This document shows positions 8,022-15,200 of a DNA stretch of 16,875 nucleotides, one piece after another. Source of the stretch: Pseudomonadota bacterium (GTDB lineage Bacteria; Myxococcota; Myxococcia; Myxococcales; Myxococcaceae). The stretch's first letter is position 1. Each line of letters opens with the position of its first letter. The stretch lies in NCBI GenBank assembly GCA_023424585.1, contig JAFADT010000360.1, positions 1-16,875 on the forward strand, written 5' to 3'. A model generated the notes under the pieces. It saw only the letters and a list, made by a program, of their open reading frames with translations. It made no database searches and was not told where the DNA came from. The translations under genes were made by a program, and so were the position numbers.

Positions 8022-8238
8022 GCGTGCGGGCCCGGCGGCGGCGCGGATGAGACGGCGCGCGCGTTCGTGTTCTCACCTGCCGGACCGCGTCCCCCTTCGT
8101 CCTTCGAGGATCACCCGGAGTCCGGGCGCTGGCAAAGGATCTCCGTCGCGCGCGCCGCACTCCGCGTGCTTCCGGTGTCAGCGGACGACCCGGGAGGACC
8201 TATCTCGTGTAGGGGCGGGGCTGATAGATCTTTGAAAC
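8022..8238. promoter_or_regulatory. Divergent intergenic region (radical SAM / GT-C gene)
   Basis: This 217-base gap between divergently transcribed genes must hold both promoters. I see no convincing -35/-10 pair on either strand. The clearest structure is a dyad, CCCGGA-G-TCCGGG, at 8114-8126. The 15 bases before the ATG at 8239 are unusually AT-rich and contain no Shine-Dalgarno, so a short-leader or leaderless transcript is possible for the plus-strand gene. Confidence 0.3.
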
Positions 8239-10029
8239 ATGGATACCTCCCCTCCGCCAGCCGCCCCGGGTTGGCCGTTTAGACGTTATTTCTGGATTTC
8301 AGTCGCGGCCGCGGCGCTCCTGAGCCTGACGATGTTGAACACCGGCTGGATGTTCGACGACTACGTCTGGCTGGGCGTCTGGGACAACCTGCCGCAGCCG
8401 GCGCCGCTGGCGAACACCCACTTCGACGTGTACCGCACGGCCACGGGCATCCCGGAGCACACGGCCCAGATGGCCCACGCCGGCATCTTCCCGTGGTTCG
8501 TGGAGCCGGGCGTGAAGCTGGCCTTCTTCCGGCCCCTGGGCAGCGCGCTCTTCGGGCTGGATCACCTGCTCTACAACCGCGTCGCCGTCGCCTACCACGT
8601 GCACTCGCTGCTCTGGTACGTGGGGCTGGTGGCGCTGGTGGCCGTGCTGTTCCGCCGCATCCTCCCCACGGGCATCGCGGGGCTGGCGCTGGTGCTCTTC
8701 GCCGTCAACGGCTCGCACGGCGCCGCGGTGGGCTGGCTGTCCTACCGCGTGCTGCTGGTGTCCATGCTCTTCGCGGTGCTGGGCTTCTGGCTCCACATCG
8801 AGTGGCGCGAGCGCCAGCGCAAGGGCGCCCTGGCCGGTTCGCTCATCGCCTTCGCGCTGGGCCTGGCGAGTGCGGAGACGACGCTGATCATGATCCCCTA
8901 CGTGCTCGCCTACGAGGCCTTCGCGGGCCCGGGCAAGCCGTCCGAGCGGCTCAAGGCGCTCATCCCGTTCAGCGCGCTGATGGCCGCCTTCCTGACGATG
9001 TACAAGGTCCTGGGCTACGGCGCGGCCCGGCAGGACACGCACCTGGACCTGGCCGGCGCGCCGGTGCAGTGGTTCCTGGCGATGTTCGAGCGCGTGCCGG
9101 CGGCCATCGCGGGCCTGACGCTCAGCGCGCCCAACGACTACATCCTGGATCCGTCCTACGTGGGGACCTTCCAGGTGCTGGGCCTGGTGGGCCTGGTGTT
9201 CTTCGCGCTGCTCCTGTGGGGCGTGTGGCCGCAGGTGGAGCCGGCGGAGCGCAAGACGCTGGAGTGGCTGCTGGTGGGCTCGTTCGCGTCCACGTGGCTG
9301 GGCAGCTCGCCGCTGGCCGGCGCGCGCACGCTCATCGTGCCCAGCCTGGGCATGGCGGTGGCGCTGGCGGTCATCCTCCGCGCCGCGTGGCGGGGCCGCG
9401 CGCTCAAGCCGCGCGCGGGCGCGGTGCTGGCGGGCGCGGCGGTGATGGCCGTCATCCACATCGCGGGCGCGCCCTACGTCTGGTGGCAGACCGCGACCCT
9501 CTATTCGGAGGTGGACGCGATGTTCAAGCGCGTGCACGACCGCTACACGGAGGCCTTCGACTTGAAGCAGCTGCCCGAGCAGCGGGTGGTGGTGCTCAAC
9601 GCCCCCAACGGCACCGTGGGCATCTACGGCTCCGTGCAGTGGTGGTCCACGGGCATGCCGCTGCCGAGGAACTGGTGGGTGCTGTCCTACAAGTCGGGCG
9701 AGCAGCACGTGACGCGCACCGGCCCCAACTCGCTGGAGCTGTCCCTGCCCAAGGGGCAGCACTACCTCAACATCCTCGAGGAGCGCATCTACCGCGGCAA
9801 GAACTGGCCGGTGAAGCAGGGCCAGGAGTTCGACGTGGGCGGGATGAAGGCGCGCATCGAGGAGGCGGACGCGGAGGGCCCCACGCGCATCTCCTTCACC
9901 TTCGACGTGCCGCTGGATGACCCGTCGCTGAAGCTGGTCCAGTGGCGCAACCGCAAGGTGGTGCCCTGGGTGCCCCCGGCGCTGGGCGGGGCGCCGTCCG
10001 TGGTCAACGCGCTCAACAGCCCGGAGTAG
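8239..10029 (+). CDS. GT-C-like multispanning membrane protein (putative glycosyltransferase)
   Basis: A 596-residue membrane protein. The first hydrophobic helix (~18-36) ends in MFDDY (D40, D41). A pair of acidic residues just after helix 1 is the catalytic hallmark of GT-C lipid-linked-sugar glycosyltransferases. The stretch FFRPLGSALFGLDHLLYN (96-113), followed by YHVHSLLWYVGL (119-130), resembles the conserved RPL...YH...N/H segment of GT39-like and related proteins. About ten helices run to residue ~410. The last ~185 residues form a soluble, probably periplasmic, mostly beta-type domain. It may move a sugar from a polyprenyl carrier to lipid, protein or polysaccharide, but no acceptor can be named. 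It stands alone, divergent from the radical SAM gene and convergent with the phosphate transporter. The first codons contain a cluster of AT-rich, rare codons. Confidence 0.7.
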   Translation: MDTSPPPAAPGWPFRRYFWISVAAAALLSLTMLNTGWMFDDYVWLGVWDNLPQPAPLANTHFDVYRTATGIPEHTAQMAHAGIFPWFVEPGVKLAFFRPLGSALFGLDHLLYNRVAVAYHVHSLLWYVGLVALVAVLFRRILPTGIAGLALVLFAVNGSHGAAVGWLSYRVLLVSMLFAVLGFWLHIEWRERQRKGALAGSLIAFALGLASAETTLIMIPYVLAYEAFAGPGKPSERLKALIPFSALMAAFLTMYKVLGYGAARQDTHLDLAGAPVQWFLAMFERVPAAIAGLTLSAPNDYILDPSYVGTFQVLGLVGLVFFALLLWGVWPQVEPAERKTLEWLLVGSFASTWLGSSPLAGARTLIVPSLGMAVALAVILRAAWRGRALKPRAGAVLAGAAVMAVIHIAGAPYVWWQTATLYSEVDAMFKRVHDRYTEAFDLKQLPEQRVVVLNAPNGTVGIYGSVQWWSTGMPLPRNWWVLSYKSGEQHVTRTGPNSLELSLPKGQHYLNILEERIYRGKNWPVKQGQEFDVGGMKARIEEADAEGPTRISFTFDVPLDDPSLKLVQWRNRKVVPWVPPALGGAPSVVNALNSPE

Positions 10030-10039
10030 CCGGGGGCAG

Positions 10040-10073
10040 GGGCGGGCCCGCCTGTTCGAGGCGGGGCCCGCCC
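10040..10073. terminator. Bidirectional GC hairpin between convergent genes
   Basis: GGGCGGGCCCGCCT (10040-10053) pairs with AGGCGGGGCCCGCCC (10059-10073) around the loop GTTCG, with a single bulged C. It fills the 48-base gap between the GT-C-like gene and the convergent PiT gene. No T-run follows on either strand. Confidence 0.6.
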
Positions 10074-10077
10074 GGCT

Positions 10078-11103
10078 TCAGCCCACCAGCCGCACCACCG
10101 CGAGCGTGAGCCCGTAGACGATGACGGACACCAGCGCGGCGGCGGGGATGGTGAACACCCACGCCCAGATGATGCGGCCGGCGGTGCCCCACTTCACGGC
10201 GCGCCAGCCGCGCGTGGAGCCCACGCCGACGATGGCGCCGGTGATGGTGTGCGTGGTGGAGACGGGGATGCCCAGCTCCGCCAGCGCGATGATGGTGACG
10301 CCGCCGCCCGTCTCCGCGCTGAAGCCGCCAATGGGCGCCAGCTTCGTGAGGCTGTGGCCCATGGTGCGGATGATGCGCCAGCCGCCGAAGAAGGTGCCCA
10401 TCGCGATGGCGGCGTGGCAGGCGATGATCATCCACCAGTCGATGTGGAACGGCCGGTCGCGCCAGATGGTGCCGAAGAGCACCACCGCGATGATGCCCAT
10501 GACCTTCTGCGCGTCGTTGGTGCCGTGGCTGAAGGAGAAGATGGCGGACGACACCAGCTGCAGCCGGCGGAACCAGGTGTCCACGCGCAGCGGCGTCTGA
10601 CGGTGCACCGACCAGGTGCTGGCCAGCATCATCCCCACGCCCAGCACCATGCCGATGAGCGGCGACAGCACGATGAAGGCCGCGATGCGCGCGATGCCGC
10701 TGCCCACCAGCCCCGGCAGGCCCAGCACGGGCAGGGTGGCGCCAATCATCCCGCCCGCCAGCGCGTGCGACGACGACGAGGGCAGCCCCCACCACCAGGT
10801 GAGCAGGTTCCAGACGATGGCGCCCATCAGCGACGAGAAGATGACCATCAGCACCGCGGTGGGGCCGGCGGCGCGGAGCATGTCGAAGTTGATGATGCCC
10901 TTGCCCATGGTGTTGGCCACGTGCACGCCGCCCGCGAAGGCGGCGACGAAGTTGAAGAACGCGGCCCAGGCCACGGCCAGGTTCGGCGACAGCACGCGCG
11001 TGGACACCACGGTGGCGATGGAGTTCGCCGCGTCGTGGAAGCCGTTGATGAAATCGAAGACGAGCGCGACGACGACGATGGTGACGACCGCTGCGAGCAG
11101 CAT
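10078..11103 (-). CDS. pit: PiT family inorganic phosphate transporter
   Basis: A 341-residue inner-membrane carrier of the PiT family (PF01384), which imports phosphate, typically as a metal-phosphate complex, coupled to H+ or Na+. The duplicated family signature is present as GFHDAANSIA (21-30) and SHGTNDAQKVMG (192-203). The paired half-helix motifs GLPSSSSHA (106-114) and IPVSTTHT near residue 285 are also present. About ten hydrophobic helices cover the whole chain, and the length is that of short bacterial PiTs lacking a large cytosolic loop. The ATG follows the TGA stop of the DUF47 gene after one base, so translation is very probably coupled. Together they form the common DUF47-PiT low-affinity phosphate uptake pair. 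The 3' end meets the hairpin at 10040-10073. Confidence 0.95.
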   Translation of the reverse strand: MLLAAVVTIVVVALVFDFINGFHDAANSIATVVSTRVLSPNLAVAWAAFFNFVAAFAGGVHVANTMGKGIINFDMLRAAGPTAVLMVIFSSLMGAIVWNLLTWWWGLPSSSSHALAGGMIGATLPVLGLPGLVGSGIARIAAFIVLSPLIGMVLGVGMMLASTWSVHRQTPLRVDTWFRRLQLVSSAIFSFSHGTNDAQKVMGIIAVVLFGTIWRDRPFHIDWWMIIACHAAIAMGTFFGGWRIIRTMGHSLTKLAPIGGFSAETGGGVTIIALAELGIPVSTTHTITGAIVGVGSTRGWRAVKWGTAGRIIWAWVFTIPAAALVSVIVYGLTLAVVRLVG

Positions 11104-11104
11104 C

Positions 11105-11731
11105 TCAGGAGTGCTCCAGCACGACGCCTTCGATGACGTTGGCCACGCCCTGGCACTTGTCCGTGGCCGTCTCGATGAGGTCGTAGATCTCCTTCCACTT
11201 GATGATGGTCAGGGTGTCCACGCCGCTCTTGAACAGCCGGCCCATGCCCGCGCGCAGCACCTCGTCCGCCTGGGTCTCCAGGTGCTTGATCTCCTTGCAG
11301 CCCGCGAGGATCTGCTCCGGCTTCTTGATGAGGCGCAGCGCCGCCACGACCTCCTGCACCTTCTGCGTGGACAGCACCAGCAGCCGCGCCAGCTCCGTGG
11401 CGTCCGCCCGGCTGGAGTCGATCTCGTAATACAAGAGGCGCGCCGCCGCCGCGTTGGTCAGGTCCAGCACGTCGTCGATGCGCGACAGCAGCGTGTGGAT
11501 CTGCCCCCGGTCGAACGGGGTGATGAACTGCTGGTGGAGCCGGTTGAAGGCGGCGTGGGTGACCTCGTCGCCCTGGTGCTCCACGTCCTTGAGGGCCTGG
11601 ACGCGCGCGGGCACGTCCCGGTAGTCGCTCAAGAGCTCGTGCAGCAGCTTTGCTCCCTGGACGGTCCTCGCGCATTGCGCGTCGAAGTCGTCGAAGAACT
11701 CGTCCGACTTCGGCATCAGCTTTTCGAGCAT
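11105..11731 (-). CDS. DUF47 / PhoU-like protein, partner of PiT
   Basis: A 208-residue soluble, all-helical protein of the DUF47 (TIGR00153) family, which is related to PhoU. The two repeated E/D-rich helical signatures, VEHQGDEVTH (~50-59) and KHLETQADEV (~148-157), are the metal-binding PhoU-type motifs. Members are usually encoded next to PiT transporters and are thought to control them or to sense phosphate status. I chose the ATG at 11731 because GAGGGAG lies about 7 bases upstream and because family proteins start with a similar MLxxLMPK sequence. A longer reading from 11806 adds 25 Pro/Ser/Gly-rich residues and is unlikely. It is first in a two-gene unit with the transporter, one base apart. 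Confidence 0.93.
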   Translation of the reverse strand: MLEKLMPKSDEFFDDFDAQCARTVQGAKLLHELLSDYRDVPARVQALKDVEHQGDEVTHAAFNRLHQQFITPFDRGQIHTLLSRIDDVLDLTNAAAARLLYYEIDSSRADATELARLLVLSTQKVQEVVAALRLIKKPEQILAGCKEIKHLETQADEVLRAGMGRLFKSGVDTLTIIKWKEIYDLIETATDKCQGVANVIEGVVLEHS

Positions 11732-11803
11732 GGGGATCTCCCTCGGCGCCTGGAGGGACAGACACGGTCCGCCGCGGGAGGAGGGTGGCGCCTCTGGGGG
11801 TGG

Positions 11804-11824
11804 CACTCCCGTGACGCGGGAGTG
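11804..11824. repeat. Inverted repeat upstream of the phosphate pair
   Basis: CACTCCCG (11804-11811) and CGGGAGTG (11817-11824) form a perfect 8-bp dyad with a 5-base centre. It lies about 75 bases upstream of the DUF47 start and 84 bases beyond the stop of the HDO-like gene, both on the minus strand. It could be an operator of the phosphate pair or a terminator for the gene before it. There is no T-run and it does not resemble an enterobacterial Pho box. Confidence 0.4.
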
Positions 11825-11907
11825 ACTACCCTACCTGGAGAGATTCGCCAGTGTTCCGTGCGAAAGCGTACGGATTCCGAGGGGTTGCGCTTGACGCAGG
11901 CCGCCGC

Positions 11908-12570
11908 TCAGACGACGCGGTTGCGCAGCTCCTCGAAGAACCCCACCCAGAGCTGCCACATCTCCTCGGCGCCGCGGGTGATGGTGGCCAGCTCCTCGTC
12001 CGAGTACTGGAGGCCCACGGTGTGGCCGGCGGTCTCCACGTGGTCCGGCTCCTGCTTCACGTGGATGTCCACCCAGGGCAGGGCCTTGAGGCCCGTGGTG
12101 CGGCGCACCAGCTTGCCCAGCTTGGCCACCATGGTGAGGTCCGCCACCTCCGTGCCGTAGAGGAAGCCCAGGCCGGTGAGGTGGTCGTCCGTGGCGCGCT
12201 GGTAGCCGTCGATGAGCCGGCGCGTCGCGGGCGTCATGTCCGCCTCCGACACCCCCGCCTTCGTGAAGCCCGCGTCCGTCATCGTCTGGATGAAGAAGCG
12301 CTCGTGCGCGCGCGCCGGGTCTCCCTCGCCCACCTCCTGGTTGAGGATGTGCGTCACCGCCGTCTTCATCTCCATTTGCGGGCAGACGGCGATGAGCTTG
12401 CCCAGGAAGCTGGGGAAGTAGTGCAGGGGGTGCCACCACTGCCCCAGCACCAGCTCCGCCTGATCGCGGGTGAAGGCCTTCTCGTCCACGACCTCGAAGA
12501 ACCGGTGCTTGATCAGCTGCTCACGGTGGGGATTCCTCGCCAGTGCCGCCTCGATGGTCTGGTTCCGCAT
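11908..12570 (-). CDS. Heme-oxygenase-like (TENA/PqqC/HDO superfamily) iron-containing enzyme
   Basis: A 220-residue soluble, helical protein that looks like the 'iron-containing redox enzyme' branch of the heme-oxygenase-like di-iron oxidase (HDO) superfamily. Candidate ligands occur in the usual helical order: WWHPLH (45-50), NQEVGEGDPARAH (77-89, with E79, E82 and H89), E141 in YGTEVAD, and DIHVKQEPDH (168-177, with H170, E174 and H177). Characterised relatives such as UndA, SznF and CADD use an Fe2 centre and O2 for oxidative cleavage or N-oxygenation of small molecules. The substrate here is unknown. The start is secure, with GGAGG 6 bases before the ATG. It is divergent from a fatty-acid desaturase across a 221-base gap, so a fatty-acid or lipid-derived substrate is conceivable. 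A cofactor-free TenA/PqqC-like protein is the alternative. Confidence 0.75.
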   Translation of the reverse strand: MRNQTIEAALARNPHREQLIKHRFFEVVDEKAFTRDQAELVLGQWWHPLHYFPSFLGKLIAVCPQMEMKTAVTHILNQEVGEGDPARAHERFFIQTMTDAGFTKAGVSEADMTPATRRLIDGYQRATDDHLTGLGFLYGTEVADLTMVAKLGKLVRRTTGLKALPWVDIHVKQEPDHVETAGHTVGLQYSDEELATITRGAEEMWQLWVGFFEELRNRVV

Positions 12571-12630
12571 TGCCGCCTCCAGGTGGGTCCAAAAGGGCTG
12601 GGTCGGCGTTTATCACAATGCAGGACTGCT

Positions 12631-12660
12631 ATTCTTGGAAATATGGAAATACAAGTTCAA
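12631..12660 (-). promoter_or_regulatory. Candidate promoter of the HDO-like gene with a tandem repeat in its spacer
   Basis: On the minus strand TTGAAC (12655-12660) is followed by an 18-base spacer and AAGAAT (12631-12636), giving a start site near 12624 and a leader of about 55 bases. Read on the plus strand, the spacer holds the tandem repeat GGAAATA-T-GGAAATA (12637-12651), flanked by CTTG and CAAG. This is the most AT-rich stretch of the 221-base divergent gap. I see no equally good plus-strand promoter for the desaturase. Confidence 0.35.
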
Positions 12661-12791
12661 CGCGACTACGTTGTTTACCGCCAGCGTGGAACGTGCGGGC
12701 GGGCGAGGGTGGGCTGTTCGGGGTGGGGGAATGCGGCCTACAGTTGGAAAAGCGGCATTTCTGCAGTGGCTCCCCTTGTCACGGAAGGCGC

Positions 12792-13676
12792 ATGACCCTG
12801 TTCCGGCACCCTGAAGATCGCATCCCGGTCCTGATGTTCCTTGGCGTGTTCGCGCTCGATGTGACGGTGTTCCTCACGGCTCGCAGCTGGTGGGTGCCGG
12901 TGCTGTGGTTCGGGCTGGGCATCATCCCCAAGGGGTGGATCTGCTCGTGGAACCACCACCACCAGCACCTGTCGTTCTTCAAGCACGCGCTGCCCAACCG
13001 CCTGCTGGAGATCGTCTTCGGCTTCCAGACGGGCGTGACGTCGCAGGCGTGGTTCCTCCACCACGTGCTGGGCCACCACAAGAACTACCTGGATCAGACG
13101 CAGGACGAGTCGCGCTGGAAGCGGGACGACGGCACGACGATGGGGGAGGTGGAGTACTCGCTGAGCACGGCGCTGACCGCGTACCCGCGCGCGTTCCGGG
13201 TGGGCCGGAAGCACCACCCCAAGGCGCTGCGCACGTTCGTGGGGATGGCCGCGCTCCAGCTGGTGCTGCTGGCGGGCCTGTTCTGGGTGAACCCCTACAA
13301 CGCGCTGTTCGTGTTCCTCCTGCCCATGATGGCGTCGCTCTACGTGACGACCTGGGCCACGTACTTCCACCACGTGGGCCTGGAGACGGCCAACCACTCG
13401 GAGGCGTCGTACAACATCCTCCACAAGGGCTACAACCTGATGACGGGCAACCTGGGCTACCACACCGCGCATCACACGCGGCACGGGCTGCACTGGTCCA
13501 AGCTGCCGGAGCTGCACGCGCAGCTGGCGCGCGACATCCCCGCGAACCTGTACCGGCAGCCGGGCATCCCGTTCGTCTGGCGCGGCTCGGAGGAGAAGCT
13601 CGTGCTGAGCGAGCATGAGCTCGCGGCGCTCACCGGCGGGCCCGTGGAGGGCGGCGAAGAGAAGCTGGCCGCCTAG
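12792..13676 (+). CDS. Membrane fatty acid desaturase/hydroxylase (second, FADS-like type)
   Basis: A 294-residue membrane di-iron enzyme of the fatty acid desaturase superfamily (PF00487-like). Histidine clusters are HHHQH (55-59), HHVLGHH (90-96), FHH (192-194) and HTAHH (224-228), with an extra NH at 201-202. These are the expected eight or more iron ligands. Hydrophobic segments lie at ~12-30, ~34-52, ~147-167 and ~170-190. It differs clearly from the acyl-CoA desaturase at 5798: it has different boxes, lacks the HSP/AHMGW hallmarks and carries a conserved-looking polar loop after the second box. It could desaturate or hydroxylate an acyl chain, and the regiochemistry is not readable. The ATG at 12792 follows GGAAGG. 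The open frame extends upstream to 12543, but that part crosses the divergent HDO-like gene start and is not protein-like. Confidence 0.88.
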   Translation: MTLFRHPEDRIPVLMFLGVFALDVTVFLTARSWWVPVLWFGLGIIPKGWICSWNHHHQHLSFFKHALPNRLLEIVFGFQTGVTSQAWFLHHVLGHHKNYLDQTQDESRWKRDDGTTMGEVEYSLSTALTAYPRAFRVGRKHHPKALRTFVGMAALQLVLLAGLFWVNPYNALFVFLLPMMASLYVTTWATYFHHVGLETANHSEASYNILHKGYNLMTGNLGYHTAHHTRHGLHWSKLPELHAQLARDIPANLYRQPGIPFVWRGSEEKLVLSEHELAALTGGPVEGGEEKLAA

Positions 13677-13700
13677 CGGTCCAGCCTCCCCGGGTGGCCA

Positions 13701-13725
13701 CCGCCGGAAGCCCTGCTTCCGGCGG
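13701..13725. terminator. Bidirectional hairpin between convergent genes
   Basis: A perfect 11-bp stem, CCGCCGGAAGC (13701-13711) and GCTTCCGGCGG (13715-13725), with the loop CCT. It sits in the 60-base gap between the desaturase stop and the end of the convergent peptidase gene. There is no T-run. Confidence 0.65.
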
Positions 13726-13736
13726 GAGGCAGGGCG

Positions 13737-15155
13737 CTAGTTCGACTGCGGCTCCGTCGTACGGTTCGCCGCGAGGCCGATGACGTTGACGAGCAGGTCC
13801 TTCACGCGGCGCGGCTTGTTGCCGCCGTTGTCCTCGATGATCTTCTCGATGTCGTCATCCTGCCGGTGGTACTCGGGGATGAGGTCGCCGCCGCCCTCGG
13901 GGTTGGACAGGCCCTCGAAGAGGAAGAGCACGTCCTCGCCCTTCTTCCCGAAGGACGCGCCGTCCTGCCGGTCGCGGTAGACGTTGATGTCGCGGTTGAT
14001 GCGGTCGAACGGATCCGCCAGCTGCTGGTTCGCCTGGTCCACCACGTCGCGGAAGTAGTTGGGCTGGCCCTTGGTGTTGGTGTCCACCACGGACAGGCGC
14101 TGATCATCCCAGCGGCCCACCATGTCGGTGTTGATGACGCCCGCGATGTCCTTCATCTCCAGCCCGGGGATGGGGTGGTCCACGAAGTACTGCGAGCCCA
14201 CCAGGCCCTTCTCCTCCGCGCCCGTCCAGACGAAGAGCACGGAGCGGTCCAGCTTGCCGTTCTTCGCGGCCTCCGCCAGCTCCGGCACCGCCGCCATCAG
14301 CACCGCGCTGCCGGACGCGTTGTCGTCCGCGCCGTTGAACACCTGGCCCTTGCGGTCCACGCCCACGTGATCGAGGTGGGCCATCACCACGATGACCTCG
14401 TCCTTGTGCGGGCCGCTGCCCTTGAGCAGGGCCATGGTGTTCACCGCCTGGCCCGTGGCCGTGGCCACCTGCTGGAGCTCCTCCACGCTGCGCTGCTTGC
14501 CCGCGCGCGCCGGCACCGCCGTCTGGCCCGTCGCCTTCATCGCCTGCTCGTACTGCTGGTTGAGCAGCTTCAGCGTGTCCTTGGGCATCTTCTCATCCAG
14601 GTAGAAGCCCTCCTGGAACGTCGTGTGGCCGAACTCCTTGTGCTCGGCGTGCTCGGCGTGGGCCGCGCCGGCCGTCTCGCCGGCCTTCTCCGCGCCCAGC
14701 CAGGAGTAGACGTTGAACTTCTGCTGGAACGGGTTTTCCGGGTTGTTGGAGTTGGGCCCCTCGAGGCCGTACTTCTGCACGTGGGCCTGCACGTAGGCGG
14801 AAGCGGCGTCCAGGCCCGCGGAGGGGCTGTCGCGCCCCTGGAGCGCGTCCGAGGACAGGTACTCGATGTGCGTCATCGGGTCCGAGTCGGCCGACACGGG
14901 CGGCTCGGTGGGCGCCTCCGGGGGCACCGGCGTCGTCGGCGCCGGGGTGGTGGGCGCGGGCAGCGACAGCACCGGCGGCGGCGCGGGCAGCTGGGGCAGC
15001 TGGCCCGGGGCGGGGCGCGCGCTGGAGGACTCGAAGCCGTCCTTGAACGCGAGGGGGCGGTTCCGGGGCTTCGCCTCCGACGTCCGGGCGTCCTGCGAGG
15101 ACAGCCGCGAGAGGGAGGTGAGGGGACGCGTGCTGTCGTTGATCTTCGAGGCCAT
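13737..15155 (-). CDS. M28 family zinc aminopeptidase-like protein with Pro-rich N-terminus
   Basis: A 472-residue co-catalytic zinc peptidase of family M28. All expected metal and catalytic residues are visible: HLDH (H260, D262), GADDNASG (D277/D278), TGAEEKG (E314, E315), INTDMVG (D344) and EYH (H430). Residues 1-93 are not a classical signal peptide. They are Ser/Arg-rich, contain AFKDGFESS (36-44), and pass into a Pro/Thr/Ala linker (~48-90). A PA-like lid segment is absent, but about 85 residues (~152-238) with the His-rich stretch HAEHAEHKEFGH (166-177) are inserted before the first catalytic strand. It probably digests peptides outside the cytoplasm, but the export route is unclear. 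The ATG at 15155 is preferred over a GTG at 15200; neither has a good ribosome site. Confidence 0.88.
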   Translation of the reverse strand: MASKINDSTRPLTSLSRLSSQDARTSEAKPRNRPLAFKDGFESSSARPAPGQLPQLPAPPPVLSLPAPTTPAPTTPVPPEAPTEPPVSADSDPMTHIEYLSSDALQGRDSPSAGLDAASAYVQAHVQKYGLEGPNSNNPENPFQQKFNVYSWLGAEKAGETAGAAHAEHAEHKEFGHTTFQEGFYLDEKMPKDTLKLLNQQYEQAMKATGQTAVPARAGKQRSVEELQQVATATGQAVNTMALLKGSGPHKDEVIVVMAHLDHVGVDRKGQVFNGADDNASGSAVLMAAVPELAEAAKNGKLDRSVLFVWTGAEEKGLVGSQYFVDHPIPGLEMKDIAGVINTDMVGRWDDQRLSVVDTNTKGQPNYFRDVVDQANQQLADPFDRINRDINVYRDRQDGASFGKKGEDVLFLFEGLSNPEGGGDLIPEYHRQDDDIEKIIEDNGGNKPRRVKDLLVNVIGLAANRTTEPQSN

Positions 15156-15200
15156 GGTGGGGAATCCGGGGGGAGGAACCGCGCTCCCCTCATTATCCAC

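Noticed and set aside
6801..8282. A 493-codon plus-strand frame antisense to the radical SAM gene
   Set aside because: The minus-strand protein has the CxxxCxxC cluster motif and a B12-type domain. The plus-strand reading is Val/Arg/Gly-rich with no motifs.
8299..9762. A 487-codon minus-strand frame antisense to the GT-C-like gene
   Set aside because: His/Arg/Gln-rich shadow. The plus strand gives a coherent series of hydrophobic helices.
11732..11907. An enterobacterial-type Pho box upstream of the phosphate pair
   Set aside because: No CTGTCAT-like direct repeats with 11-base spacing are visible; only the 8-bp dyad at 11804-11824 stands out.
12543..12791. An upstream extension of the second desaturase
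   Set aside because: It crosses the start of the divergent HDO-like gene and the candidate promoter region. The encoded residues are not membrane-protein-like, and a ribosome site precedes the ATG at 12792.
5798..13676. CarF/PEDS1-type plasmanyl (ether-lipid) desaturase identity for one of the desaturases
   Set aside because: Neither protein has the CarF/PEDS1 histidine pattern and flanking signature I would expect. Both fit ordinary fatty-acyl desaturase families better.
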